Source: Chytridium lagenaria (taxonomy: Eukaryota; Chytridiomycota; Chytridiomycetes; Chytridiales; Chytridiaceae). Taken from it: a stretch of 49,621 nt of DNA. The stretch spans positions 1 through 49,621 of the forward strand of contig JAHLKC010000202.1 in assembly GCA_025449115.1 (NCBI GenBank), given 5' to 3'. The position numbers were made by a program, and so were the translations under genes. Every line of letters begins with the position of its first letter. Positions within the stretch are counted from its first letter, which is position 1. Below, piece by piece: positions 21,180 through 31,840 of this stretch. The notes under the pieces are model-generated. The model saw only the letters and a program-made list of their open reading frames with translations, had not been told where the DNA came from and made no database searches.

Positions 21180-22114
21180 TGTGAAGTTCTCTCTATGGCC
21201 CCCTCTGCTAAGCCCCGGCATACAGAGGTAGAGAACCACATAATAGGTGACGAGACTAGAGTCTAGGAAGTACTCCTAGATCAAGAGTCAAGCCCTATTC
21301 TGCCTTTAGTGACAGCGGGGATAATTGCTGTGGTTTTCGTTCTAATCGTTAATAATAAAGGGAAAAAAGGAAGGGAAATGCCTAGAGACTAGATCTAAAG
21401 TGACTAGGGGAAAGGGGTCTACGAGAAGGGATTCCATCCTGCTCCAAGGAGTGTACCAGGCCTCATATTCGCCGCAATAAGCCGTTTTAACATGTTCTAT
21501 CTCAATCTCATCTACCTAGGGCCCTGCTCATGCCGCTCTCCCACTCACAGGCAACTAGATAGCCTGTCATAGCCATCCAGAATAGAACAGAGGTAGTTAT
21601 ACTGACCAAACCATCGAAGGAATCATGCCCTTGAGGCGTATTCCCATGCTCATACCTTCTTAGACAATGTCTTGGTTCGGATCGCAGTCTCCCTCGGCGG
21701 CGTGCTAACCAGAGCACCCGCTAGTACAACTCAACACACGATAGTGAATAAAAATGGGAAAGATGATAGCACAGCCCACCAGGGGCTGGCCTGAATGTGC
21801 AGAGGGCTTAATCCAGGACTGAAGAGGTGTACGTAAATCTATTCAACTTTCTACAAATAATAAAACAATACATAAAGGGGAATCAAATAACAACAACAGG
21901 CATCTCGACCAACGTGGTAGCATGTCATAAGTTGGCATACCACGTCGACCGCCCTTCCTTCTATAAAAACCTCTCTCGTATCTATGGGGAAAAACTATGA
22001 AAAACCCCGAGAGGGAAAAGAATGGAACGGGAATAAGGAAATAAGGATAATGGCACGACGTCTATATAAGCGACGCATTCATGCCTCTTGGTGAGGTTAT
22101 CCAATAATCTCACA
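21180..22114 (-). mobile_element. LTR of a retrotransposon (copy B), full length, 935 bp
   Basis: On the minus strand it runs from TGTGAGATTATTGG (22114) to ACTTCACA (21180), so its ends form TGTGA...TCACA. It is similar over its length to the solo LTR at 28250-29194. No target-site duplication is visible around it, and it faces copy A head to head. It ends abruptly in a helicase remnant on its right side, which it appears to have interrupted. Confidence 0.85.
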
Positions 22115-23323
22115 TGAGACCCTGTTTTGCCTAGCCCGTTCATCATTTTGTTGAGAAAAGACGGGGAGATCATTCCAATTTCATGGGCAATAAGAGTGTT
22201 GAGGGTGGACCACATTCACTCGCGTGCGGTTGTTTCAAATTCATTCTTTAGTGATGCATGTTTGTGTCTGGTCCATTCATAAAGATGATGAAGAGTTTCA
22301 CCATCCATATTAGAAGCGGCTATCCCGTGTAAGCGGCACGTTCAAGAGTAGCTCCAGCTCCAACAGCAATATGATATCTGTCAATGCTTTTATAAGGTGG
22401 GATTTCCCGGTTCCTCCTGGTCCTAGAACTATCATCAAGATCTGGTTGAGAGGTAGTCCTCTGAGTCGACCCTGAAGTTGGGTGGCAAATACGACAAAAT
22501 GAAGTATTTGTTCCTTTCCAAGATGGTGTATGGTGTTGGTCAAGGTCCTCCTTGTGAATCCTTTCAATTGTTGGAGGTTTGACAGTGGTACCAAATATCA
22601 TAACATATTGCTTTCTCATCTCCTCCGTTGCCTTGAAGATCTCCATGGCATCTTCTAATTGTTGATGCTTGTAGGCTTGACGACTCTTATTAAGAAAGTT
22701 GTAAACGGTGACGGGATAGTTCGAGAAGCCTTTGTTACAATCTTGGTGTGCAGTTTACCGTTGTGCATGATTTCAGGAATCTTCCGGATCTCTTGACGTT
22801 CTCCAAAAAGTCCAACTACCTTTTGGTATTAGGAAGTGCAATGAAGGTTTGTCCTCTTATCACGTTGCACGACATTATTTTTGATGTCGTTGTCTTTGTC
22901 TCTGTCAAAAATGTCCATTTGAAGGCCACCAAAATTAGGAAGCTGTGGGGATGGTTCCAGCTTGTATCGTCCATTTTTGTGGTCCTTTAAGGCCTGCCGT
23001 GCATGTTCCATATCTCAATGTTGATGATGTATTTGCCAAGAATCAATGATAACACTAAGGGGATCTTCTTCATAAGCTTCTTTGAGGCGCGTGATGATGG
23101 CTTGACCACGTTCAACAAAAGTTTCATTAACTGCGACAATATCTTCAGCATTTTCTCCATGGTTGGAAAAACGTGCTGACGGATTGCGCAAATTCTGGAA
23201 GGAAGTCAAGTGATTCTTTTGTGACGTTGTTAGCGTTAATTTACGGATTCATAAAGACCAGGATTCTCACAATCTTCTCATGAAGAACGCCGTTGTCATC
23301 GTGACGTCCAACATATTCAAGAT
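22115..23323 (-). pseudogene. Decayed PIF1/Helitron-type helicase fragment
   Basis: Minus-strand pieces in changing frames read, in order, a Rep-like tail (about 23320-23015), a linker (23011-22829), the Walker A segment VLGPGGTGKSHLIKAL (about 22430-22380), AYTGIAASNMDGETLHHL (about 22330-22270), an in-frame stop, and the Walker B region LIAHEIGMISPSFLNKM (about 22200-22140), where the usual DE is AHE. It breaks at the LTR at 22114, so the C-terminal half is missing. It is clearly different from the helicase at 351-2022 (GPGGTGKS versus GEAGSGKS). Not functional as it stands. Confidence 0.75.
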
Positions 23324-23420
23324 TGTGGATTATTGGATAACCTCACCAAGAGACATGAAGGTGTCGCTTATATAGACGTCGTGCCCTTATTCTTATTTTG
23401 TTGTTCCTGTTCCATTCTTT
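23324..23420 (+). mobile_element. LTR fragment (copy C, first ~97 bp only)
   Basis: Matches the first 97 bp of the LTR family (TTGGATAACCTCACCAAGAG, then ATATAGACGTCGTGCC) in plus orientation, with a small loss at its start (TGTGGATTATT rather than TGTGAGATTATT). It stops inside a TTCTTTT run and passes into unrelated AT-rich DNA. Confidence 0.75.
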
Positions 23421-24081
23421 TGGCGTGCTGAAAGCAATACCATCAGTTTCCCTGTAAGAAATATATGGTATCCAAACCATATGTGCCAGGTATTTCCATT
23501 TCTATTCCTTGATATACCATTTTCATGCCTCCTTCATACCACAAAACTGGTATGTATCCTGGAATTTGAACAAAATTATTTGGTATGAAAATCGGACAAA
23601 TTTAAAAGACCTTTTGCATGCCATATTATATACCATTATGTACGAAGCTACTCAACAAATGGAACGGATCCATACCATTTTCTTACCATTAACATATAAT
23701 CCCATTCCACTTTATATCATTTTACTAGCAAAATATATTTTTTTCATGCCGAAAACAACAAATTCATACCCCAATCCCCCATATCCACATGCTTCCTCCC
23801 TCCTATATATCCTGTCAATGAAAAAGTGAGAAAACATTGCTTTTTTTCTTCATTGCTTCATACCTTGCTACCTCACACCTTGTAATTTGGCTTGGGCCTA
23901 CTGCGGCGAGAGTCCTCTCCATACATCTTGGAGGAATCAACAGCAGTTCTCTTTGACCGTGTCCCGTTTGCAATAGCAGAGCCCTTATATAATTAAAACA
24001 AGCAAATCTTATCTGCAAAAACAAAAAAAAGTGGTCTTACTTGCTTGCGGAGGACTGGTGGTTCTTTACAGCCTAATTATA
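23421..24081. other. AT-rich stretch with many TGGTAT/ATACCA motifs
   Basis: No supported gene. The motifs TGGTAT and ATACCA recur about ten times between 23430 and 23700, in both orientations; a similar but shorter motif-rich stretch lies near 31190-31400. Short open frames here lack any recognisable feature. Confidence 0.45.
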
Positions 24082-24185
24082 AATTATTTTCAAATGGAAA
24101 CAGAAACATCAGAACTACTAGAATGTAATGAGCATCATACCTTTTGGTTTGCCTGATGTTTCTTGTTTCCATTTGAAAATAATTT
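24082..24185. repeat. Long hairpin with about 31-bp arms
   Basis: AATTATTTTCAAATGGAAAC and the following AGAAACATCAG (24082-24112) are mirrored by CTGATGTTTCTTGTTTCCA and the following TTTGAAAATAATT (24153-24185), with a loop of about 40 nt. It sits just past the 3' end of the minus-strand gene at 24199-26790, so it could be a short foldback element or a transcript-end structure. Confidence 0.85.
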
Positions 24186-24198
24186 CTAAATTTAAATG

Positions 24199-26790
24199 TT
24201 AATAGATAATGTTTAAGGATGTTCGTAAAACCTTATGCGCATATTTTTTCACTTGAACTTCATTTCCAGAGCTTGCGTAGTTGTCCTCTTCCTCATCGGT
24301 CACGTCAGAATCCTTTGGGCGATCCTCGTTTGACTGATCCATCTCTTCGTCAATACCGCCATAATTTCTCGAAAATTCTTCTTCTTCTTTATCACCACTG
24401 TCACTATCGCAATCAATCGCACTCTCCACCACCGACTTAATCTTCTTCGCCGATGTCTGACCGCCTCTGCCTTTCTACACGTTTCAAACAAAACAATAAA
24501 ATACACAAGCAGATTCAGTTAAACACGAAAAATAAATAATCAAGGGAGGGCACTTAGAAAGACGTGTCTCCACCTTCGGAGCAGCTTTTGTGGCGTTTTT
24601 GGTTGGTGTCAATTTTCTTGGACATGGTCGTCGCTCTCAATTTCATCATCCGTTTCACTTTCGGCCACCTCGATATCGCTAAAAACCTATTTTTGGGAAG
24701 GTTAGTATCCATATACTTTGACATCTACTATGGTGATATAAAAACATTCCATGTTACCTTACGCGTCGCGGCTCTTTTAGATTTCGTTTCCTTTGTTGCA
24801 TGTTTCCCTTCTGAACCTTTCTATAGGTTTCATGTATGAAGGTAGGGTTAGGGAAAAAAAAGACAGAGGAAACACTGAGGTAGGATGAAAGCGAAATAAA
24901 GAATAAATATTACCTCAGCCCTTACCTTTACCGCAGCTTTCTTTGCGTTTTTGGCAGGGTTTGGGTTGCGGTCGGCGTCATTTTCCTTCCTGCGGTTTAC
25001 CTATGGAAACGTTGGGAACAAAAAAAAAAGTTTTATCTTACCCCAAGTAATGCTGCGTTGATGATAGCTTCTCTATCACGTTTTTTCGCCGACAGATCTG
25101 TTTAGTTAACAAAAGAATGATTTGCGTTAATATTCTTCAAAAGACCAACAAAACAAAAAAAAGTATTAAATATTTACTGTTGCGAGAGTCTCCGACTTTT
25201 TTGCCATCTGCAGTGACGCGGTTATCTTCTTTGCCTAATAATTTTACTTTTGTTAGCAATATCAACTAAGGCTTAAGATCAAGAGAAAAGTGAAAAGAAA
25301 GAAAAGCATGAACCATTGTCAGAATAGCTTCGGCTCATGTTAACGCTGGACGTTTTCGCTACATTAGTGCGGATTTTGGAAGCTCGTGAATCTGGACAAA
25401 GTAAGAGCTGATGCAAGGTAAAATCTTATTCTACCTTTGTCTTCAACAGTCCTCCGCTTTTTGTTGTGCTGATTATGTTTAAATCCAAATCTATAAAACG
25501 TGTTAATTATATATTGAAGGCTTTGAACTACCATTTTCATCGCTGGACTCAAAATCAAAACGCTTCCGCTTTCCTGACGACTTGGTGAAATTTTTTTTCA
25601 GCGCATTTGTGGTTTGGCTCAACATCTTATTCACAGCCCAGTCGTGGCGTGCGCGTTTTAAGAGCTTTGCTGAGAAATCGTCAACATTTTCCATGACCTT
25701 TAATAGCCTTAGCTTATTAAGAAAATATTTGTATCTTACATAATCCTTCATCTTCGTTTTAACATTCGATGGGATTTTGTGGAAGGTAAATGCCAAATTC
25801 GGATTGAACCTCTTGCAAGCTTCGCGAACGGATTCCTAGAATGCATATTAGAACTTTAAAAGTAGGTTCCCTACCTGAACATGGTCTAAACTCATATCAG
25901 TAAGTAACTCCCGCTCACCATCACTAATCACCAAATGTTGAAACAACTCGCTGGCCTTGATGTACGATTTCTTCAAATGGGCTACAGCTATGTGAGTTTT
26001 TCTTAGTCCAAACTGAATCCTACCTTTCTCAATTTTAGTGCTTTTTCCGATGCTCTCATCAAGTAGCTTGGGTGGCTGAGTGGGCGAACGGCCACTCAGC
26101 CGAGATGCGTCGCGCCCAAAGCCATGAAACGGGATAGGCGAGCTGGTCCAGGTAACAGAGGACTTTGGGCTCGGCCCAAACGTCTTGCTCGACGTCCTGC
26201 TCGGTTGCTTGAATGGGCTGCTGCTGTTGCTATTTGCTGCGAAGGCAGGCTGGCGGCGACTTCCTTTTGCGTGTTGCGGCATTAACTGAGAACTTGTACT
26301 TTCAGGTAACTTTGAGGGTGACAGTGCCGGAGGAACGTAATTCAAGTGGCTTCTTGCAAGCGTCGAGGATGCTTGAAGTGTGGGTAAGGGATTAGAAGAG
26401 GAGGAGCGGAATTGTATGTTCTCACCTGAGTTTTGTTGACCAATGAAGTCAGCTTTTTCATTCCATTTAGAGGGACGAATTTCTGCAATGGTAGGTGCAG
26501 ATCAGACCAGATGGTTGATATGAAAGGATCCATTGTAAAAGGTGCTTCTAGGAGGTCGGTGAATTCGTTTTCGTGCAGGGAGGATTGGCTGGGAGTTGGG
26601 AATGAGGGGTGTTTAGAGAACACAGCATCTAACTCCTGGGGTTCCACGGTTCCCACCTGATTTGCATCCGACTGAGATTGCAAACCAAGCTTGGTGTAAC
26701 GCATCAAACTTCTACATAGGTTTTACATGGTGTTTTCGCTTCCGTTACTAACCTTGGAGTCAGATCCTCAAGATCAACCTCCTCGGACAT
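24199..26790 (-). CDS. Lysine-rich, acidic-tailed orphan protein, about eleven exons
   Basis: Starts at ATG 26790 (MSEEVDLEDLTP), one codon after the in-frame stop of the transposase-like gene upstream. Exons with usual GT-AG borders carry a Ser/Pro-rich region (26340-26020), a helical domain (about 25825-25510: KDYVRYKYFLNKLRLL, DDFSAKLLKRARHDWAVNKM), then a string of very short Lys/Ala-rich exons (GKKVGDSRN; NPAKNAKKAAVK; KETKSKRAATRK) and a final acidic exon (24470-24199: DKEEEEFSRN, DVTDEEEDN) ending in TAA. Most phases agree; the junctions near 26400, 25500 and 24620 do not, and one exon reads into a stop unless a base is gained or lost. The composition suggests a nuclear, chromatin- or DNA-binding protein. 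Family not recognised; it may be the second gene of the transposon upstream. Confidence 0.5.
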
Positions 26791-26793
26791 GGA

Positions 26794-27590
26794 TTATATT
26801 TTTTTTTTCGAAAAATTTAAGGAGACTGTCTTCATAGTTTTATATTTCTTTGTCCACAACCACAACCTTCCTCCCCGCCTCCAGAATCCCACACTTCGGT
26901 CGATACTATCAACTTCTTGAAATGTTTTACGTGTAAACCTACCAAAAAATATAATTTTATGGCGTTCATGCGTTTCAATATTGATGTCACTACCCGCCCA
27001 GTTAATCAGAGCCAATTTCGATACAATATTATTCCAACGATGAATAATGTAGAACTCCACTTGACCATACCCCAACTTTTCCACCAGCTCAACAGGCATC
27101 TGACGTCTGCTTTCGTTGCGATCGACGACAATATTTGCGGCCACGAAGGAGTCATTCCTTGATTTCCGACCGCGATGGTTGAAGAAACTCCCGTAAATGT
27201 TTTGTTCACCGATTCTTAACCGTGCAGCTTTGGTGACAAATTTCGGCATCAATTCTAAATCTGCCTGCAAATAATCCGGATCCTCGTCACGCTTAATCCG
27301 GTAGTATCTTTGCAGAAGAGTGACCTACATTCATGAATACTTAATCGGAAAGACCAACATGGACAAACCTCAAAATCCGTTAATTTGACGTTCTCTTGCA
27401 TGGGATGTAGAAGCTCTGTAAAGACAAGATCGGATTCGTGAGATCCTTTTTCCGAAAATACCAGTTTTTTTGATTTCGGCGAATCTTGCAAAAACATAAT
27501 GTTCTTTGATCCTGAAATCGCAATTAGCGCGAATACTTTAGCAACATACCATATGCATGGATTAAAATATTCACTTGCATCCAAATTTTT
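26794..27590 (-). CDS. Transposase-like C-terminal region (partial)
   Basis: The minus strand reads LVFTELLHPMQENVKLTDFE, then through a 48-nt GTTTGT...TGTAG intron VTLLQRYYRIKRDEDPDYLQ, followed by ARLRIGEQNIYGSFFNHRGR, ESRRQMPVELVEKLGYGQVE, FYIIHRWNN, and a stop at 26794. This order, with a small beta-rich domain reporting a host-like YGQV(E/Q)Y-type motif, resembles the C-terminus of fungal transposases of the Plavaka/KDZ kind; the family call is by general appearance and tentative. The catalytic DDE core that should lie between this and the zinc-finger N-terminus at 27857-29702 is absent, so the gene is an internally deleted remnant or a reduced derivative. Confidence 0.5.
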
Positions 27591-27605
27591 ATATTTTTTG
27601 CAAGG

Positions 27606-29702
27606 TTAGCAACAGGATTTTTTCTTGATTTGGTCATGGGCAAAAGTAAACCGCAAAGCCTTTCCATGGGAAATTGCCAGTAAGTTGTTGGAGGCCCAAG
27701 GTAGCGAATACATTCTCCGAGGTGAAGGAGGTAATGAAAAACAGACTTGCAGCAAGGAAGGCGCTTTGTTTCGTATACAGCATGGATACTTGACCATACT
27801 AAATTTGGTCCATTCTTCGAAAAGTTGCTGGGCCTTGAACATTGAGATTCGTTCGTTTAAGCCTTGAACATTAATTGGTAGTTTTTAACATAGTTTAACA
27901 TACCGAGCACAATCTGAAGTTTCATAAAAGCTGAATCTGAAATGCTGCACTCAAGCTTCCACTGCATCAACCGTAACAATACAATCTGAGATTCAGTGAG
28001 GTCTGGGAAGTATGCAATAAAGTATTTTAGATGAATTATAATAGAATAATATTCCAAATCAGTTAATTCGTTGCTCCACGAATCCACACTATCTTCATCA
28101 CTGTCCTCATAACTGTCCGTCAGAAAATTTCCGTCGTCTTCATATGAATCTCTGCTTGAAACTTCGTCTTGTTGATCGCGACCTTCACCAGCCCCACTGG
28201 AGTTGCTTGTTTGGTCGTCGGCCGGCCACAGGTCTTCATCGTCGTATAATGTGAAGTTCTCTCTATGGCCCCCTCTGCTAAACCCTGGCATACAGTGGTA
28301 GAGAACCACATAATAGGTGACAAGACTAGCGTCTAGGAGGTACTTATAGATCAAGAGTTAAGCCCTATTCTGCGTTTAGTGACAGCAAGGATTTAAGTTG
28401 CTGTCGTTCTGCTTTAAAACTAATCTAAATGAAAGAAGGAAGGGAAAAGGAAGGAAAAGTGTACTCAGGAGGAGATACAACGCGCCTTAGTGGGAAGGGT
28501 CATCAAGGAGGGAGTCCATCCCACTCCTAGTAGTGTACAAGGCCTCGTAATCGCCGCAATAAGCCGTTTTAACATGTTCTCATCTGATCTCTTCTACGTA
28601 AGGCCCTGCTCATGCCGCACTCCCACTTACAGGCAACTAGATAGCCAGTCATCCCAATCAAGAAAGAACAGAGGTGGCTATACTACCCAAACCTTCGAAG
28701 GAATCATGCAACAGAGGCGTCTATCCAGGGCTCAGGTCTTAGACTCAAGTGTCTTGGTTCAAGGTGTAGTCTCCCCCAGCGGCGTAATCCCCAAGCGGCC
28801 GCAGGTTCAACTAAATATCACAATATTGAATAACAGAAGAATGAATAAAGCATGGCCCAAGGGCAGCCATGCCTGGATGTATGTGTGAGATCAATCCAGG
28901 ACCACAGAGGTATACATAAATCTATTCAACTTTCTACAAATAATAAAACAATACATGAAGGGGAATCAAATAACAACAACAGGCATCTCGACTAACGTGG
29001 TAGCATGTCATAAGTTGGCATACCACGTCGACCGCCCTTCCTTCTATAAAAACCGCTCTTGTATCTATGGGGAAAAACAATGAAAAACCCCGAGAGGGAA
29101 AAGAATGGAACAGGAACAAGGAAATAAGGACAAGGGACGACGTCTATATAAGACGCATTCATGCCTCTCGGTGAGGTTATCTTATAATCTCACAATAAAC
29201 TGGAGTTGTTGTTTCTGCGTTCGGACGCGGTTTCCGAATCTGAACCCGCTAAAAGTGCTAGGCTTTCATTTCCTTGCGCCTCTTTGTCAACACCCACCAA
29301 GATTCCTGAAATATCATTTTGTAATTGCTTATCATACGAGCCCCAGCCGTCCAGGATCGTTGAGTCTCCGGTATCGACCATATCACCTTTATCGGCGGCG
29401 GCATTGACTCCAACATTTTCGTTGGAAAGATAAGAACAATATTGCGGCAATGATAACGAAGATCCTGCATTATCAGTTTCACCCATGGGAATATCAAGGT
29501 CATGAGCATTACACAGTTCTTCATGGCCCACGCCGTCACGTTCCGATGGTAAGGGCCCTGGGCATTTGTTGTTATTGATGTGGTAGCTGAGGCCAGATGC
29601 TTGACGGTAAACCTTTCCACACACACATCTGATCCTATTTAGATTGAGTGGATCTCGAATTAGTGTTCTTGGACGACCCACGGGCCTTTGTAGCCTTCGC
29701 AT
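27606..29702 (-). pseudogene. Zinc-finger N-terminus of a transposase-like gene, split by a solo LTR
   Basis: Starts at ATG 29702 with an AT-hook-like RPVGRPRTL and a Cys/His finger (CVCGKVYRQASGLSYHINNN followed by KC), then an acidic linker to 29195. There the 945-bp LTR interrupts it; the frame resumes at 28245 as DDEDLWPADDQTSNSSG and an acidic Ser/Asp-rich stretch, then a helical block (ELTDLEYYSIIIHLKYF, LLRLMQWKLECSISDSAF) similar in style to the region ahead of the DDE core in fungal zinc-finger transposases. A GTATGT intron (41 nt) leads to LNERISMFKAQQLFEEWTKF and KYPCCIRNKAPS, after which the frame degenerates near 27700. Excising the LTR and one ATAA copy would leave the frame open across the site, so the insertion came after the coding sequence was intact there. 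Confidence 0.65.
28250..29194 (-). mobile_element. Solo LTR, 945 bp, with 4-bp target duplication ATAA
   Basis: On the minus strand it runs from TGTGAGATTATAAG (29194) to ACTTCACA (28250). ATAA flanks it on both sides (28246-28249 and 29195-29198). There is no internal retroelement sequence, so it is a solo LTR left by recombination. It is closely similar to the LTR at 21180-22114, including the GGCCCTGCTCATGCCGC region, and disrupts the zinc-finger gene on the same strand. Confidence 0.9.
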
Positions 29703-30619
29703 TCTGTTGCGGATGTAGTTTTTATTTACGTTTAGAATAAGTAAACAATTGATGATGACAATTTGCTTTTCGGCTATTCGCAATTTTTTACCAACGTTAA
29801 AGAATTTTGGTACGGGACTTTGAAAACGGATACCGTTCGACTGCACTTGTGTAGAGCATTCACTGGATCCCTGTCACTCCTACGCTCTTTAACCAAAACT
29901 TGTAAAATAAGTAACCTTCATCTCACTCCCACCTTTCTGTCGGTACCTTTTAAGTCCCGCTTAATTTCAGCCCAAAGTGCCCTTTATCAGTGATGGGATA
30001 GTTGACGATGCTTTGGGTTCGGATACAGAGGTTTCTGGGGTTGATGTTGTGAGGAGGCACAGTCTGGGTTAAATGTTGATGCAAGGATGGGGTGATGCAT
30101 CATGAGCCGTGTTTAATAAGCAAGCAGTTTAGCTTCGGTGTTATTTCCAGTGAGGAGTTTGCTGGGTATCTTTTGATTTAGGCTTAGGGATTAGGGATCG
30201 GGAGGGTGTTGGAACGTCAGTACAGTTTGACGTGGAGCTTGGGCTGGTTGATCTTTCTTATTGAGGTACTTGTAGAAGGGTGAGTGCAGGATTTCGGTTA
30301 GTTCCCTTTTGAAAGGAGTTTGAAATAGAGAGATTATCGTTCGGTTGCCTGAAAACGCAAAACTCGGCAGAATCTTGAGAGCAAACCTGGTGGTGAGTAA
30401 TGGTGAAATTTAAATCGATTTTGTTCTTCTTTTATTTTTTCCCCGTCCATGCCCATAAAATAATGTTGATTCATTAGATTTGTGGACGCCTGGTTGCGTC
30501 GGGTAGCCTCTAATTCTATTTCAAGCCAGCGTCCTGGTCTTTATTCTTTGCAAGTATTCTCTTTTTATAGAACAGTGTTTTAACATTTTGATTCACAATT
30601 TGTTAATATTTCTAATTAG
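29703..30619. other. Interval without a supported gene
   Basis: Upstream region of the zinc-finger gene, then AT-rich sequence. A possible plus-strand exon ends at a GGTGAGT donor near 30393 (KLGRILRANLV), but its phase does not match the next exon at 30620. Nothing else is seen. Confidence 0.35.
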
Positions 30620-30859
30620 TGACTACGAACCAAGAAGTATCCGTCCAACTTGAAAAAGCTCTGGGATTTCGAGGACCGAAACTGTAAGTTTCAAACATTT
30701 AGTTATACGTGACGTTTCCTCCGTCACTTTCTTATTAATCTTATAAGTCTTTAAAGAAAATCTAACTTTAAGAAAATCTTACTTACCACAATGTAGGCAT
30801 CAATGCGAGAAGGGACAACTGGCGTTTAAGACGTTTAAGACATCTAACAAAAAATGGAG
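30620..30859 (+). CDS. Partial orphan gene: two short phase-matched exons
   Basis: Exon 30620-30683 (QEVSVQLEKALGFRGPKL) joins exon 30797-30859 (HQCEKGQLAFKTFKTSNKKW) through a GTAAGTTT to ATGTAG intron with matching phase, and the second exon ends at another GTAAGG donor. The reading frame is open throughout and looks like a conserved basic motif, but the rest of the gene was not found. It lies 0.6 kb upstream of the decayed orphan copy at 31466 on the same strand and could belong to the same ancestral gene. Confidence 0.35.
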
Positions 30860-31465
30860 GTAAGGTGCGAGAGCACTATTTAACTGCCCCAAACTGATTA
30901 TCTTTTGTAACGTCAAACTCAATAAATTTGTTTTAAAGTTGTAGATTTTCCTTTGTTATGTGGTGTGATTCTCCTTGCATTTTCGTCAAGATCTTTCATT
31001 TTTATTTTACAAGTTAGAGCGAACACTGAATTAGTTGTTTATTATGCATCGTTTTTTTTAAATCTAATAAGACTATCATCTGAATTTTTCTTGTGCGAGT
31101 AATGTGTGTAAATGAAACTATTAACTTGGAATTACCTAGCACCTTGTGAGTAAGACAAATGCAGGCCAAATGGTGTGGAGTACTGGCCAACACTTTGGAG
31201 CGGAAGTTGGTATGATTTTTGGAATGCATATAATAGAACACTTTCTGATATGCTTTACATACCAAAGTCTGAGATTCTGTAGATTGCTGAAGGGCATCCC
31301 ACAATCATCCCATTTCCAGATACGCTCACATTTTGGTTCTTAACCCTGTATACCTTGCACATACCATAATATACCAACTATATGCCACGATACCCTACAT
31401 ATCTACTCTATGTCCCTTTTATTTTTTACAGGGTTTTCGCAATTTCATTTTTTTTTTCCCAGTAG

Positions 31466-31840
31466 ATGAAGAAGATGACACAGAAGAGTTTGCCGCAGAA
31501 CATTGAGAATGGAGGCTGCGAAAAAACATTGTTATTTCCTTTAACGCTGTTGATAAGGTGGAGGTTCAAAGTAAATCCAGGTAAGAATTTCGTTCATTTG
31601 ACTTACCTCATCAAACAGGCAGGAGTCGTTACAAATATATCTTCAACATGTTAGGGCTATTATTGGAGAGAGTCCTTGTCATTGAATCGGAGGAATCATG
31701 GATTGGTGTTGTTGAGATGGTGAATGAAGTCCTGTGTTAGTTGGCGGAATACATCATGGAGAATGAATTTCACATGGGATGCTCCTAAGAAGATTCTGGA
31801 GATCAGCGTCTGCAAACATGATGATGAAAGGGTAGGTTCC
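31466..31840 (+). pseudogene. Decayed second copy (B) of the small orphan gene at 17150-17581
   Basis: Nucleotide similarity to copy A is clear by eye: GAGTTTGCCGCAGAACATTG versus GAGTTTGCCACAGAACCTGG at the start, then AATCGGAGGAATCATGGAT and GCGGAATACATCATGGAGA in the second exon. The same intron donor (GGTAAGAAT) is kept. Copy B has indels that shift frame in exon 1 and a stop (TGTTAG) where copy A reads CTGCAGGAG, so it cannot make the same protein. The long open minus frame over it (31696-32118) is a shadow. Confidence 0.65.

Noticed and set aside
20542..21239. Two minus-strand frames of 111-116 codons
   Set aside because: The first lies within LTR copy A, and the second covers its end and the core between LTRs; their sequence is shared with LTR copies in the other orientation or has no motif.
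20190..22114. DNA transposon with long terminal inverted repeats
   Set aside because: The ends match a TG...CA LTR also found as a solo copy with a target duplication at 28250-29194; no transposase lies between and no duplication flanks the pair.
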